64,000 nucleotides of DNA. It comes from Thermothielavioides terrestris NRRL 8126. Taxonomy: Eukaryota; Ascomycota; Sordariomycetes; Sordariales; Chaetomiaceae. A model generated the notes under the pieces. The model searched no databases, was not told where the DNA came from, and saw nothing but the letters and a program-made list of their open reading frames with translations. Every line of letters starts with the position of its first letter. The first letter of the stretch is position 1. Shown piece after piece: positions 1 to 13,184 of this stretch. The stretch is taken from the NCBI RefSeq assembly GCF_000226115.1, contig NC_016461.1:3100001-3164000 (forward strand), read 5' to 3'. A program made the translations under genes and the position numbers.

Positions 1-2041
1 AGCTCTGGGTCGATCGACCCTTCGGACCCGTCGTACTCCCGGTTCTCGCGGCCCGCCATGGCTGTTTGTGTATCTTTGTGTATCCCTTGCTTCAAGGGAG
101 CTGGTTTAGAAGAAGTGGCGGCTGCCGGCGGGTCTGAGGAACCCTCTCGCGTGTTGTTCCGGCAGGTTGCCCTCCTGCAGCGTTTCCTTCAGGAAGCCAG
201 CCGGCGCGAGCGTGTTCGCACCCTTCTGGCAGTGTCGGCCGCGTGGAGCGAGAGAAGTGGTCGCGACGGTTCGAGCTGACAAGCGAGTGCTTCCAATTTT
301 CCTCGGCAAGCAATGCGGGGAACAACTCAGACAAGGAGCGGTTGCTGGGTGCAATCAGGTCGTAGGCTGGTGAGGTCGCGGGAAGGCAACAGGGCGAGAG
401 CTCGAAGCTGCACCGGTGAGGTGTTGGCTCGGCCAATAAGGGAGCCTAGCTGCTGCTCGAAGTAGGAGTTCGTTAACAATGCTGACAGGATGTAATGCGA
501 TAGCCAGGACAAGGCAAGAGCCTAGGATACAGTCATGCTCAAAGGGGTTCTTGTCCGTGTCGGTATACACTAAATGTTCGGCGTTGTCCACCTCGTGTCT
601 TAGTTGCTTGGCTGCCCGCAGATCAACAGCGGGCGAAGGAGCGGCGGTGCATGAAGGTTGGAAGCTCAGACCCGCCTCGATCTCGAATCCCAGGGCAACA
701 AACAGTCAGGCTCAGACGTATTATGTTGAAACAAAAGACACAGAGGAAAAGAGGAACAGTCGCCCTGTTCGAGCATGCGTCGCCGGCAGAGAGGAAGCTC
801 TCGTTGGCCGTTGCTGTGTCTGGATCCAAGGTTGCCCAGACGGAGACAAGTGCGCAAATGTGGGGTCGAGGCAACACAAGCTCCAGACGTTTGTTTACTG
901 CGGTCGGCATGCTTGATCCTCGCTCCCCGCCCCCGCCTGCCAGGGGCAAGAGCCGCCTGTGAGCAGGGCGACAGGGGTGCTGAACAACAGTAACTCCACA
1001 AGGTCCTCCAGTTCCCCAGAAACCAGAGACACGGCAATCTCCAACAGGAACACACGAATCAGAGTCGGCGCCGAGACAAATGCCTGCATTGAACGAGAAC
1101 CGCAAATCCATTCTTTTCCGCTGTCAGTGTGGGCGCACACTGTCCACCGTCCAACGCAACGGCGCGCAATGCGCATTGCCGAGTCCGAAGTGGCAACCTG
1201 CAATCCCTGTTGCAATGTGCAGGCGTGAGCATGACAAGAGCTGGAACCGGGTGTAGGTTAACGTTTGCTTTGGTAGCATGGGTCCTGGTGCGGCGCATAA
1301 GAGCCTTGCTGGGCGATGCCCCAGAAGATCTCCAATCCGTTCACTTTGACATCACCTCACCGCTTGCCTCTGAAACCCAGAAAAAGCAGGGCGGTCAGTC
1401 TTCTCAGTATTCCTTCCGCACCCCGCACCGCATCTTCCACACCTTCCGCACCTCACAAATCCTGCGCGGCTGCCAGATCGCCAATCATCTGGGCTTCGTT
1501 TAGCCTGCCCGTAATCCGAGGGATGGATTGGGAAGACCCGGTTGGCTGAGGTGAGCGTGTTCAGCTGCGGTCTGTCAGTCTCCCTGGCGAGTGGGGAATT
1601 GACCAAGGCGCCAGCGTCGATCTCCCGGAGGATCATCAGTCCTCCTTTGTCCTGCAAGTCTGGAGTGTCGGAGGAGCAAGAGCCAAACACCAAGTTGACA
1701 CAATGGCCACGATTCTATTCAGTAGCAAAAAAATGCAAATATGCCCTGTCGGCTCCAGTCCATGCCTGCTGTGTAGGGAGGTTCCGCCGCCCCTCACACC
1801 GACTTCGCCCCGAGGAAGGGAACAACACCAGAGAAATGAAAGAAAAGCCACCGCATCGTGGTCAAAGGGCAGTCTAACCTCCCATGCTCACGTCTGACTG
1901 CGCCCTTCTAGTGGGGTAATACCATCCCTGCCATCCATGCCCAAGCCAAAGAGGAGAAAAGCGGCCACGATGTGGAAAGCGAAAAAAGAAAGATCGAGCC
2001 CAGAGTGGGGTCAAGCTTGTTGGAAAGCTGATGAAATGCCC
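1..2041. other. Intergenic, no gene recognised
   Basis: No reading frame here combines a plausible start, fungal intron signals and a recognisable domain. Short open stretches occur on both strands but overlap each other and look compositional. The right end (about 1900-2041) would hold the 3' untranslated region of the minus-strand UBX gene. Confidence 0.5.
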
Positions 2042-3696
2042 CTACTCCTCGATGAACTCGAGCATGACCGTCCCATTGGCAAGCCCGGCCTCTTGGATAG
2101 TCTCATCTAGATGCTCGATCAGGTCCGTGCCCTGCGGCATCGACTTGAGCTCGAACTCGACGCCCTCCTTGCCGGGCAGCGGCTCCGCCTTGAGCCACTC
2201 GTAGATCCGCGAAACACGGTCGTCCAAGCGGAAGCGGCGGATGATGCGCCCAGGCGGATTCCGGACCTGCAGCCTGGTCGTGGTCTGCGGGTCCGCCGGC
2301 GGCTCGACATGTGGCCTGTCCGAAGGTATTCTGGCGAAGACGGACTGTTGCGCCGCTGATGCTGCGGGCTCGGCTTCGGCGGGTTCTTTGCCGTTTTCCT
2401 CTGCCACGGAGCCCGTCGATCTGGTGAGCTCGTCCGGGTCTGCGATGCTTGGCCGGCTCGGGCCTCCGTTCGCGTCGAGGCTGTTCTGCAGCGCCATCTC
2501 GAGCATTTCCTCCTCCGTCATCCGATCTACATCCACCATCCGCTCGGGCCGCTTGATCTTGGAGACCGGATTCTTGCTGTTGGCGGACAGGCTGTACCGG
2601 TCCAGGAACTCGGCAAGCTGCGCGTGAAATTCGAGCGCCTTCGGGAAGGGGGTCCCACTCCAGACCTTGACCTGCTCGCCAGTTCGCGGATCGATAATCG
2701 AGACATGAGGGTAGTTGTTCGGGTTCAGGTGGCCCTCGTTGGGGAAGTAGAAGGTGATGTATTGCTCTGCAGCAAAGTCGTCCTTGTCGTATTGGAGGAA
2801 GATGAAGTTCTCCCTGACCAGAGCTTTGACAGCCTCGTCCTTCCAAATATCGCGGTTCAGGGCCTGGCAGTTGAAGTCCGACATGTCCTGGAGGTTGACC
2901 AGGATCCATTTCTTGTTGTCTTTGCCCTCTTCGCGGGCCGCATCCCAGCTAAGGTGCGCCATCAACTCGTATGGCGGGCGGAACAGCTCTGCCAGCCGGG
3001 ATGCGTGGCTGCGCCCTGCCGTCCCGGTCCCCTGCGACGAAGCGCGTGACGATGGGACGTTCTCCTCCCAGACGGACTGGGCGAAAGGGTTATTGGGCGG
3101 GCGAGCTGCGGCTTGTTGGTTAACCATGCGCATGGCTGGTTCAAATCGACCCAGCTCGGAAACTCACCTCTAGCCTGCTGTCTCCTACGTAGTTGCTCTA
3201 ACACGACAGCATGCCCATCATCGTCGTCGGCACCATAGCTCGGGCCGACCAGCGTCTCGGTTGTGCGCGCCATCGGAGCTCGGACACTGCCTTCACCTGC
3301 TGCCGCGCCACTATACAGCTCCTCCTGTAGCCTCTTTGCCATGGCGGCGTCCTCCTCCTCTTGGGCCTTCCTGGCAATATTAGCAACCTCATCAGCATCG
3401 TCCCCCTCGTCCTCGGTCATAGGCACGTCGTCGTCGTCTGAGTCGATGTGAATAACACCCTGCGAGTCTTGACGGCCGATTTGCGGGCGGGTCGGTCTGC
3501 TGGAGCGGCTGGTCGACGCTGCGGTGGCAGTCGAGGGGCCGGCGTCGCTCAGTGACCGTTGCAGGTCTTCGTCGGCGAACCAGAGTTGAACCGCTTGCTC
3601 CAACTGGGAGCCGCAGAGCTCAAGCATGTGTTCGGCAGCCGTGTGGCTGGCGCCAGTGATGCCTATGAAGGCCTCTATATCTTCGGCCCTTGCCAT
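2042..3696 (-). CDS. ubx5: UBA-UAS-UBX domain protein (Ubx5/UBXN7 type)
   Basis: This is a probable adaptor linking ubiquitylated substrates to the Cdc48/p97 ATPase. Two exons are read on the minus strand. Exon 1 runs 3696-3168. The intron starts at a GTGAGT donor at 3167 and most likely ends at 3106 (62 nt, CGCAG); an in-frame acceptor at 3112 (56 nt) would add two residues. Exon 2 runs 3105-2042, for about 530 residues. Residues 1-50 form a UBA-like helix bundle starting MARAEDIEAFIGITGAS. An acidic, Ser-rich linker includes DSDDDDVPMTEDEGDD and a UIM-like Glu/Ala stretch. A thioredoxin-like UAS domain follows (WILVNLQD, then FIFLQYDKDD and PHVSIIDPRTGEQ). The C-terminal 80 residues are the UBX domain, ending VMLEFIEE. 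UBA, UAS and UBX in that order match yeast Ubx5 and human UBXD7. The gene is divergent from ecm29, another proteasome-pathway gene; co-regulation is inference. Confidence 0.9.
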
Positions 3697-4641
3697 CGTG
3701 ACGGACAGGAACTCGGTTTGGTCGGTCAGCTCGTTGCTGGACGGAACAGAGTGGCGAAGAGGTTCCAGGCGGCTTCGGAGTGGGTGGGGGACTTCGACCC
3801 TGCGATTGATATCGGGGCGCCCGAAAAAGAAGTGCTCGTAGGTTTAAACCTCAAAACAAGATATGCAGCTTCATCCAACTGGGTGGAAGCCCGGAACCGC
3901 GGAAAATACGTTGGGAGAACCTTGACCCTGGAACGGCTCTTGCAGTTTCGAGTTACGGGTGAAATGGGTGATCGCGGTTACCTGTGACGCAACAGGGTGA
4001 ACCTGATGGGGGGTCCCCGTGCACACTTCTTCCACCACCCACCGCCAGCCCCACCAAGCAGGCTGCATCCAGGGTTAGGGTCGCTTGAAAGAGCTCCCGT
4101 TGCCCCTTTCTGTTCAAGCCAGGCGTGAGCATTCTCGAACCGCCCAGTCTGCGAAAAAGGAAATTGAAATAAAGCATAAAAGTAAAATAAAAATAAATGT
4201 ACTCAAGATGTGGTAAACCCAAAGTCATTGCCCGTGTGTGGTAGAATCAACCGCCTTGCGTTTCCTCTGAGTTTGGAGCTTCTGCATTTGAGCAGAACTT
4301 CCGGCTGAGTAACCCAACCCTGAGCAACCAGCGCTGCTTGCGCGTGCAACAGCAGCCTGCTGGTGGTGCCCGCTGATGCGTCACTGTGGCAGCCTCCTCG
4401 CTCCAACACCAGCCTGTGTCAACACAAGGGTCTCCTAGAGCATAGATACCCCCACCGAAGCGCTCAACATCCAGCAGCCATCCATGGTCTGTTTCGCCTT
4501 CATTTTATTTTCATTTTTGAAGCAATCACTCGCAGTTGACCTCAGGCTGGCGCGTCTCCTATTCCCGGTGTTCCCCCCCCACCCCTTGCTGAGCGTCTCA
4601 AGTCTTGGACACGCCCCGCTTGCCTTCCTTTTCCTCCCAGC
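3697..4641. other. Divergent intergenic region between ubx5-like and ecm29
   Basis: About 945 bp separate the two divergent start codons, so both promoters should lie here. The ecm29 side has an AT-rich stretch near 4500-4520 and a C-rich run just before the start. No clear TATA box or protein-coding frame was seen. Confidence 0.5.
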
Positions 4642-7600
4642 ATGGCTGCGCCCGAGGACGTGAAGAGAGAGCTCAACCTCATAGAAAATGCGGAGTGGCG
4701 GATTCTGTCAGCTTCCTCTGACGAGGAAAAGCTGCAGCGGTTGCTGAAGGTGTACTTAGCACCGCTGCTGCTCAAGGCCGGGAGTGAGCATGTCTCGGTG
4801 AGGAACAAGGTAGGTCCTCCTCTCCTTTACCGAACCTCACCATTGTGTCCCAGACGTGCTGTTCATGGAGCTCACCGATCCCTGACAGGTGATATCCACA
4901 TGCCAGACCATCAACAAGCTCATCAAGTCACCGGGGTACGGCACCATACCTTACTTACCCACCCCTTGCCCCAAGCATCCAGCCAGTCGGATGCAGTTGG
5001 ACGCAGGTTCGCTGACTCCTCGCCCCAGCATCGTTCTCCCCGTCGGCAGCCTCCTCGACCAGTACAGGGCAACAGAACATCCCCTCATCCGGCACTTTGA
5101 CTTGATATACATCCAGCACAGTGTGGGGAAGCTAGATGCGGATGAACACCGAAGCTTGATCCCGAAGGCCTTCCGCGGTATCAGCAAGGACTCGGCGGCC
5201 TCAGCCAGCCAACTCTTCAATGTCATTCTGCGCATGCTCCCTGCTGTTAGGATTCCGCCGCGGGGAAGCAAGGAAGACGCCGACTTCCGAGACGCAATGG
5301 GCTTGTCAGATCCCAAAGACGCAGGATTTGCTGCCGACTGGTTTGGGAAACTGTTGTTGTTGAGGACAAGTACGGCAGCCTCAGATCAGTCGCCGGGTTT
5401 GACCGACGCGGACATCAACTTTCTCACTCTCGGCAAACCCGCAACTTGGAACCCCGCTGCTGGGGGGCTCAACCTCCCCGAAACCCGGATCCAGGTTGCC
5501 AATCTGCTGGCCAGCGGCGCATTTAGCGATACCGAGCGGTTTATCCCCGCCATCTACGCTGCGTCGAGTCCCGATTACCGTATCTCAGGGGTCGGAGACG
5601 ACTTGCTGAAGAGGAGCTCGGTCTCTCTTGAAGACCGTAACTTGGTCCAAAGGCTGTTCGAAGCGCACTCGCTGCTGCCGCCCCCGTATAGGATCCGCAT
5701 ACTTGGTGTCCTCAGCAAGTCCGAGATTGCCACCACATTCACCGATGAAATCCTTGCTGCCTTCCGCCGGAATGCCACCCGCCAGTCCGAGGCCGCCGAC
5801 GCCATGCAGGTTGATGGCCAACCCCCAGCCTCGAAGCCGTCAGGGCTCGAAGTCAACAAGCTCCACCGCGCGCTGTTCGAGTTCATCAACTGGGTGGCCC
5901 GCATCGGGCCCAGCAAGACCGACTACAACAAGATAGGACCGCCGCTGGTAGATCTCCTCGGAGACTTCGTGGCCGCCCAAGGCTGGCCAAAGCCGGCTCG
6001 CCTGTCGCTGGACGAGAGCGCTCTGCGTGCGAGAGCTTACGAAACGATCGGCATACTCTCCAAGGGCTCATCGATGTCGGATAAGGAACGCATGTCCCTG
6101 GCTGGATGGCTGTTCCGTTCCCTCACGGAAGACCCGACCCCTGACGTCGTCGTCAACATTGACGGCGCGCTGTCCAGTCTGGCTAGCCTTTTCAAGCCCC
6201 CGCACGATTTTGTGGTCAACGCCCAGCTGCAGTCCATCCTTTTGACCTATATGACGCTGAAAGACAATGAAGGGGGTGTCGTCCGCAGTGCCCGCCACGC
6301 CGTCACCAAGTGGGCAAACAATTGCCTTCTGTTCTCCGACGTCCACGCACGCTGGATCGATATCCTCGCCATTGCCGGCCGTCCCAATGAGCGCAGCGAT
6401 GTGGTGGAGGAGGGCCAAAGGGGCCTTGACCCCTGGACCTACTACGCGAATGACGACAAGTCACGGACCCTGCCCGACTGGAACGAACTGGTCCACATGT
6501 TCTTCCGAGAGGCCATCATGCCTCGGAATGCACCCGCTCCCTCGGCCCAGGGCCAGGGCATGGAAGTGGACGACTCGGGAGTGTTTGTCAACTTCCCGGC
6601 AGAATCACTCCCAGCCTTTCCCGTCGCTGTCGACTATTGCCGACGCATCTTGTTCCTCACCGCACTCCAAGACTTCCACATCGAGCCGGGCTGGGAACAA
6701 CGGCTCGGCGCACTGGTGGAATCCGATCTTGCTACTCGCCACGCTATTCGGCGCTACTTGTCCTCTTCTGCCTCCCAAGAGCATGCTCTCTTCCACCTGC
6801 TCCGTGCCGCATTTGAGGGGATGATCAAAGAAGAGGCCAGGATTGCTGAGCCATGCGCCCGGGCTTTCGTCGACATCGCATCGTTGTCGCCGAGCGCCAC
6901 CCTGGAGCCCCTGGCGTCCCGCGCCGTAGAGCTGTTGCCCTTGGTCAAGTCCAACAGAAAGGAACTCCGGATTCTGGGCTCCAGAGCTTTTGGCATTCTT
7001 GCAGCCCATCCTTCCAACAGCTCAGAAGCCGTTGCTGGCTTCAGAGAAACCTTGATCGGCGTGACAAAGAGTCTCACTACGGCGGTCGGTTCAGAGTTGA
7101 ACGCGATTGAGGGCGCGTTCCTTGCACTCGCTCATCTCTTATCCCGGCGCATATACTATTCTCCAACATCCGCAGGGAGCCTGACAGCCGATCTTTCCCG
7201 TTTGTTGCCACCCCTCAGCTCCGTTACCTCGGCCACCACATCGACTCAGGAAGCCCTGTTTGGAGCATACTCCCAGCTTTGGACTGCAGGCGTACAAATT
7301 GTGCCTGGGACGACCGATGACACCGAAGATCTCTCCGGCCGCATATCGGAAATGTTCATTGACCCCCTGGTTCAGCAGGCGAAGAGGGGCAACGAAAAGG
7401 CGATCACTGCGCTGGGCAGACTCGCTATCTCCTTGCCGGCAACAGAGCCGGTAGACGCAACCACGACAAAAGATATTCTCAGCTCGATCCTGGAGAAGCT
7501 CTACGCTCTCCATGAGATCAAACAAGCCGAGGTTCACTTTGCCGTGGGAGAAGCCATTACGGCGGCAGTTGCATGCTGGGACGCCGAAGTCGTCCAGCTA

Positions 7601-10447
7601 ACCCTCGATGTGCAGAGCGAGGGAACCTCCTACCAGACGCCTAAGCGCTCCGGGCGTCTTACTGCTGTCCTGGAGAAGCTTTTGGCCGACTGCAAGGCCA
7701 CCAAACCGTCGCTGCTGAAGGCTTCCGGTATTTGGTTGTTCTGTGCCATCCAGCATTGCTCTCACCTGCCAGAGATACAGTCGAGACTCAGGCAGTGCCA
7801 AGCCGCCTTCATGCGGCTCCTTAGCGCTAGGGATGAGCTTGTGCAGGAAACAGCATCCCGCGGTCTTGCTTTGGTGTACGAGAAGGGCGACGCAGAGCTG
7901 AAGGGTGAGCTCGTCCGCGACCTTGTCTCGGCCTTTACCGGCACGGGGCCGCAGCTCAAGGTTGATCAAAAGACGGAGCTCTTCGATGCGGGTGCCCTGC
8001 CCACTGGCGACGGCAAGTCGATCACCTCGTATAAAGACATTGTCAACCTGGCCAACGAAATCGGCGACCCTAGTCTCGTCTACAAGTTCATGTCGCTCGC
8101 GACCAACGCTGCGACTTGGTCCACACGCTCCGCCTTTGGACGGTTCGGGCTCAGCAATATTCTTTCCGAGTCGGAAGTTGACCCGAAGCTCTACCCCAAG
8201 CTCTATCGTTACCGGTTTGACCCGAACCCGAACGTCCAACGCTCCATGAACGATATCTGGAAGGCCTTGGTCAAGGACCCCAACGCCGTCCTGGAAACAC
8301 ATTTCGACAGCATCATGCAAGACCTGTTGAAGAGCATTCTGGGCAAGGAATGGCGGGTCCGTGAGGCCAGCTGCGCCGCCATCTCGGACCTGATTTCTGG
8401 CCGGCCTTTCCAGACGTATGGCCGGTACTACAAGGATATCTGGGCGGCCGGCCTCAAAGTCCTCGACGACGTCAAGGCCACCGTTCGCAACGCCGCCTTC
8501 CACCTCTGCATCGCCCTCTCCACAACGCTAGTCCGGCAGCTCGAGGAATCGGGATCCACAGCGACCTCCAAGGCCATGATGGACGAGGCCCTCCCATTCC
8601 TGCTCTCCGACAAGGGCATAGAAAGCAGCGTCGCGGAAGTCAAGATCTTCGCAACCATCACGGTCATGAAGATCGCCAAGAGCGGCGGCGACGCCCTCAA
8701 GCCCTACATCCCCACCATGATCCCGCACCTCCTCGGCCTCCTAAGCACCATCGAGCCCGAAGCCATCAACTACCACTACCAGCGCGCCGGCGAAGACAAC
8801 CGCGAGCGGATCGACAAGCTCCGCAGCGCCATGGTCTCGCGCTCCCCCATCGCCGAAGCAATCGACAACTGCCTCCGCAGCGTCGACGACGCCGTCATGG
8901 CCGACCTCGCCCCCAAGCTCCAAGAAGCCATCAAATCCGCCCTCGGTATGCCCACCAAGCTCGGCTGCGCCCGCGTGCTAACCGCTCTCGCCACCCGCCA
9001 CGCCCTCTCCTTCGCACCCTACTCCCCAACCTTCCTCACCCTCCTCGAAACCCAGACGCTCGACCGCAACGACGAAGTCAGCCAAGCCTACGCCCGCGCC
9101 GCCGCCTACGTGCTCCGCGCGGTGCCCACGCCCGACGCGAAGGCGTGCTTCGCCGCCCGCCTGACCGCGCTCTATCTAGCAGCCGAGGACGACGGGCGGC
9201 GCCAGAAGACGGCCGACACGCTGCTGGCGCTGGCCAAGATCTCGCCGGACCACTTCTCCGCGCTCGAGGCCGCGCTGCTGCCGCTCGCCTTCCTCGCCAT
9301 GCACGACGCCGACGAGTACGTCGCGCGCGCCGGCCGCGAGGTCTGGGACGCCCACGCCGGCGCCTCCGGCCGCGCCGCCGTGCGCCACCTCCGCGAGATC
9401 GCCGCGCTCGCCCGCCGCGCGCTGGATACCCCTCTGTGGGCGCTGCGGCACGCGGGCGCGCTGGCCGCCGCCGCGGCCGTCGAGGCCGTCGTCGCTGTCG
9501 GGGAGGCCGCTGGCCGGGTGGATGCGGACGCGCTGGCGGTCGTGTGGCCTGCGTATGACAGGGCGCTGGCGCTGAAGACGTTTGAGGGGAAGGAGAAGCT
9601 GCTGGAGGCGCTGCCTGGGTTTGTGAAGGCGAGTAGGGAGGGCGGGTTGTGGGAGGGGAACGGCGGGGAAATGGCGGGGCGGTTGGCGGCTGTGGTGGTG
9701 AGGGAGGCGAAGAGGAATAATGAGGCGTATCGGCCGCATGCGTTTAGGTGTTTGTGGAGGGTTGCGGCGGTGAGGCCGGATCTGGAGATGGTGGCGGAGA
9801 TCGCGGAGATCGTGGCCCCGTATTTGGTCGTGGAAGAAGAGGAGGGCGATGCCATGGAAGTCGACTCGGACGAGCCGAAGGGGTCGAAGGGCAGAGGAGG
9901 CGGGTTGGACCTGAAGAGCCGGACCGTGTGGGCTGCGGTGGAGGCCGTGGTGAAGGGGTACAATCGGCCGCGGATGAGGCAGAGTCCGGCGGCCGTGCTG
10001 CGGGAGGTTGTCCTCGCGCTGGAGTCGGCTGCCGGCAGTCAGGGCAAGGGTCTCCACGCCCAGTCCCCGTGCGTTTCGCGGCCCGAGTTCGCCGCCATCC
10101 GGAGGACGTTCTGGTACGAGTGTGTGCGAGAGGTCCTGGAAGACGCTGTCAGCGAGGCGGCCGTGGCTGATACCGTGGGGACTCGGGGAGAGGATGGGCG
10201 TGAGGTCGTCATGTGGTTCCTCCGCACGCTGGACCTGGAGGCGGATGACCTGGGCACTGAGGAGCAGCGTCTTGGCAGGGCCAAGGCCCTCAAGGCCACG
10301 CTGCGGCTGGGGAAGTCTTTAGCTGGACTGGCGGAGGATGGCGAGTGGAAGGCCGAATTGCGGGATGTGGTTGAGAAGGCTCTGGCGAGGGAGAGGTCTC
10401 TGGACGTGCAGAAGGCCTGGAGGGAATGTCTGGAGTTGTTGAAGTAA
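4642..10447 (+). CDS. ecm29: Proteasome-associated adaptor/scaffold Ecm29
   Basis: Ecm29 is a HEAT-repeat protein that binds the 26S proteasome, joins core and regulatory particles and inhibits faulty assemblies. Three exons are proposed: 4642-4809, 4889-4935 and 5029-10447, giving about 1877 residues, close to the usual fungal length. Intron 1 (4810-4888) has a GTAGGT donor and CTGACAG end. Intron 2 (4936-5028, 93 nt) has a GTACGG donor, a GCTGAC branch and CCCCAG acceptor. It is in phase with no stop, so naive translation reads through it. Removing it joins IKSPG to IVLPVGSLLDQY and restores the conserved block PLIRHFDLIYIQ. The N-terminal 500 residues match the Ecm29 domain. The rest is helical repeats, including KILGKEWRVREASC-like segments near KSILGKEWRVREASCAAISD and an acidic loop EEEEGDAMEVDSDE near residue 1660. 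Confidence 0.95.
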
Positions 10448-12766
10448 GACAGGCTCGTATGTTTAGGAGTAACCACCGTCAATGAAGGCCTGTACGTCTT
10501 TTTCGGTTCTGATTAAACCACGTGGCGACCTAGCACCAACTCTGACGACCAGTCTTTCCGAGGGAGAGAGAGGTGTCTCTAACTCTGAAACATGAACACG
10601 AACATCCAAAATCGATTACTCGTGACTTACTTGTTTGTGGCTCCTTGGTATCTGAGGTTGTAAGAGGCGGCCGTGGTGCCTCTGCGGCAGTACTGCTGAA
10701 GCGGTACCCATGGAAAGAAAGGTCGATATCTCAAGCTTTGAAACATACACCAGCCGGAATCCTCAAAAGAGTGGCCTTTGAAGTTTGATGATGCACTAAT
10801 CAATGTACGTTGTCAATCAGTAATTTCGCCCTCTCGAGCAGGAACGTTCTGCAAGTCAGACAAGAGACAATGGCTATGCACGTATACCCCGAGTCAATAT
10901 GCAAGAGGCCGTTGGCATGACAAAACAGCAGCAATTCAAGGTGATGTTTCTCACCACTTTTTCTTTTCACTCGGTTCTCCTCCGGTTCGCTGTCGACACG
11001 CTGAACTGTTTGTTAGGTATGTCGCATCCTCGAGAGCCGCTTGAACGGTCTCAAGAGCGGTCCCGGCCATAGCGGACGAAACAACAACGCTTATCTTCGG
11101 TCGCCTTTCGGTTGTTTTCCGTGATGACGTTACATCCCGAGTCTTAGAATCGAAAACTCCAGGATTCTCCTTGGAGCTGACGGGTCGTCTGGACTTCATT
11201 GACAAGCGGCCCGTGCCCGCACCAGGCTGGTGATGTCTCGTTCAAGCCTAGCCGAGTACGTTCTTATGCCTAACCGTTGTTTAGACTCGGATGACGCCAC
11301 TCATGAGCTGCCACCGTGGCAATGTACACAGTAAGCGACGGAGGCCGGGAGGATAGGCCTACAGACTTGAGGCGAAAGTGGTATTGTGTTAAGATACTCC
11401 GTAGAGCTTCTAATTACATCCTGGTGCCGTGACCAAGCGTGCTGCCAGTTTGACCGCGCCTTGATTCCCCCGAGGATTCTTTGGGCGAGGACGTCGACGC
11501 CTCGATCATGCGCTCTTTAAGCATGCGCAAGGTGAAATAGCATCGAACGGTCAATTAGCTCGACGACGTACCTAGGTACTTTTTGCCAATCTCTGCGGTC
11601 AGCTCCGTGCTGTCATGTTGGAGACGGCTTGCCCCAGTGCCCAGGAAGATGGTTGCACGAGTCCCAGAGGCAGGCTTGCTGATAAAACACTGAGCGAGCC
11701 AAGTTTCGACAGCTGATTCAGACGAACGTCAAGGCGTTTGCCTGCTATGGAGCGGTCGTGCCCTACGGATCACAAACATGGAGACGTCTTCCGAAAGCAA
11801 GCGAGCGTGGCAGAGTCGAAACACAAAGAATGGGAAGATTGGGTCCTTACGTCCGGAAATAAGGAGCACAAGAGTACAAAGCCCCGCTGCACACATCTCA
11901 GAACAGCTCCATTCCGTACTGGTATGTAATACAGAAACCCAGGCCGTTGATAAAGCCACTCCCTTCCTAAACAGAATGACTCATGCTCCCATGTATTTTT
12001 TCGGGCCGTTGGCAATATCATCGACCTCGGGGAACCTGGAAGCGATTGCGGAAGCAAAACGCGGCCCGGCTAGTTCTATAAGATCGTAGATCGTCGACGA
12101 GCGGGAGGACGTCGGTCTGACATGGGCACCTGGGAGCAACGGCCTCGCCCACCAAGCTTTGTACGGAGTCCAAGCTTTGTACGGAGCGAAGGTGCGTGCC
12201 TCGTTCGGAGATGACGGTTCTTGCAGTCCCACGGCTGCGAGCGGAGGGCGGGGCGGCGTGCCCTTTGCAAGCCCACAATGGAAAAGCGCTGGGCCCCGCG
12301 CAGCCTGGCTCTGAGCACCGCCGCGGGCCAACGTGATCTACACTCCCGTGGTGCCGCGATCTGGGCCCACGATTTGACGCAGTGGGCTGGTTCGTTGATT
12401 GGGCCATGCATTGATGACTTGCATGTGTCAAGTCGGGTAGGCTTACTGCCGGGTTATTTCTGTCGCCCTAGTGCGACTTCACCGTCGTTTCTGATACCTG
12501 ATGAGAGCAACAAGCAAGACGACGCGAGATGGCGAACAAGGAAGCACGAGCTGGACCGTGACTCGCTCCAGACAATGAGAGAGGCAGTCTGAGCACCCGC
12601 CTCGGCGTTTCGGTTGCTTGCGTCCTTCGATGCTTCCAGTCTGTGCGCCCCAAGCTTGCAAGCATCGCTGCTGAGCCCTAAGATGTGGAGCTCGCAGTCT
12701 TGGCCTGGGCGTGGCTCGAGCATGCGCACACAGTACGGAATACTTCTCCGCCCCGACAGATCTGGA
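10448..12766. other. Intergenic, no gene recognised
   Basis: This holds the ecm29 3' region followed by about 2 kb of unique sequence without a convincing coding frame on either strand. Copies of the short motif TACGGAGT (or its complement ACTCCGTA) occur near 11397 and 12161-12187. Confidence 0.45.
12152..12187 (+). repeat. Two tandem 18-bp units
   Basis: The unit CCAAGCTTTGTACGGAGT at 12152-12169 is repeated immediately at 12170-12187 with one change at the last base. Both copies contain the TACGGAG motif that recurs in this part of the window. Confidence 0.85.
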
Positions 12767-13184
12767 CAGTAGGTGCTGGAGGTTATAGAGGTCCCGCCAA
12801 GACTAATTTCGGCAAATTGTCGGCAATGTTTTTACAGCGTCAGTACCCCGCCAAGACCGCCAAGGGGTTTGCACTATCGCCACGGGTTAGCCACGGGTTA
12901 GTTCGCCGGGGGTACAGGGGGCGGCGCTAGCCCCCCGCTAGTTAGGATTCGGGTTAAGGTTAGGGTGAGGGTCAAGGTTAGGGTACGGGTTAACTTCGTT
13001 TTCTTTTTTTTCGATTTGGTTGAGGTTTGGTAAAGTTGTTGCTACGAGTCTTCGCGATTGTGCATTGTCGATGTTGCTCTAAGTCGTCATGGCCCTGCTC
13101 ACCCTGTGGCGATTGTAAATACTTGTAAGCGGCAACCTCCGAAATTAGTCTTGGCGGGACCTCTATAACCACGACCCAGTAGGT
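12767..13184. mobile_element. Non-autonomous TIR transposon (MITE-like), 402 bp plus 8-bp duplications
   Basis: Positions 12781-12812 and 13139-13170 are a perfect 32-bp inverted repeat beginning GGTTATAGAGGTCCCGCCAA. Six further bases on each side match with three mismatches, giving a 38-bp terminal inverted repeat. The element 12775-13176 is flanked on both sides by CAGTAGGT (12767-12774 and 13177-13184), which fits an 8-bp target-site duplication. An 8-bp duplication is typical of hAT elements; a TATA-centred insertion inside the palindrome is the alternative. The interior has no transposase frame. It holds an 11-bp doublet CCACGGGTTAG near 12880 and a telomere-like GGTTAGGG tract at 12941-12992. 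Confidence 0.8.

Noticed and set aside
9172..10057. Long minus-strand open frames opposite the end of ecm29 (263 and 293 codons)
   Set aside because: They are antisense shadows of a GC-rich coding exon; composition is Ser/Arg/Pro noise and no splice signals or motifs are present.
12941..12992. Interstitial telomere or chromosome end
   Set aside because: Only two exact TTAGGG units occur and they lie inside a transposon with intact ends, so this is not a chromosome terminus.
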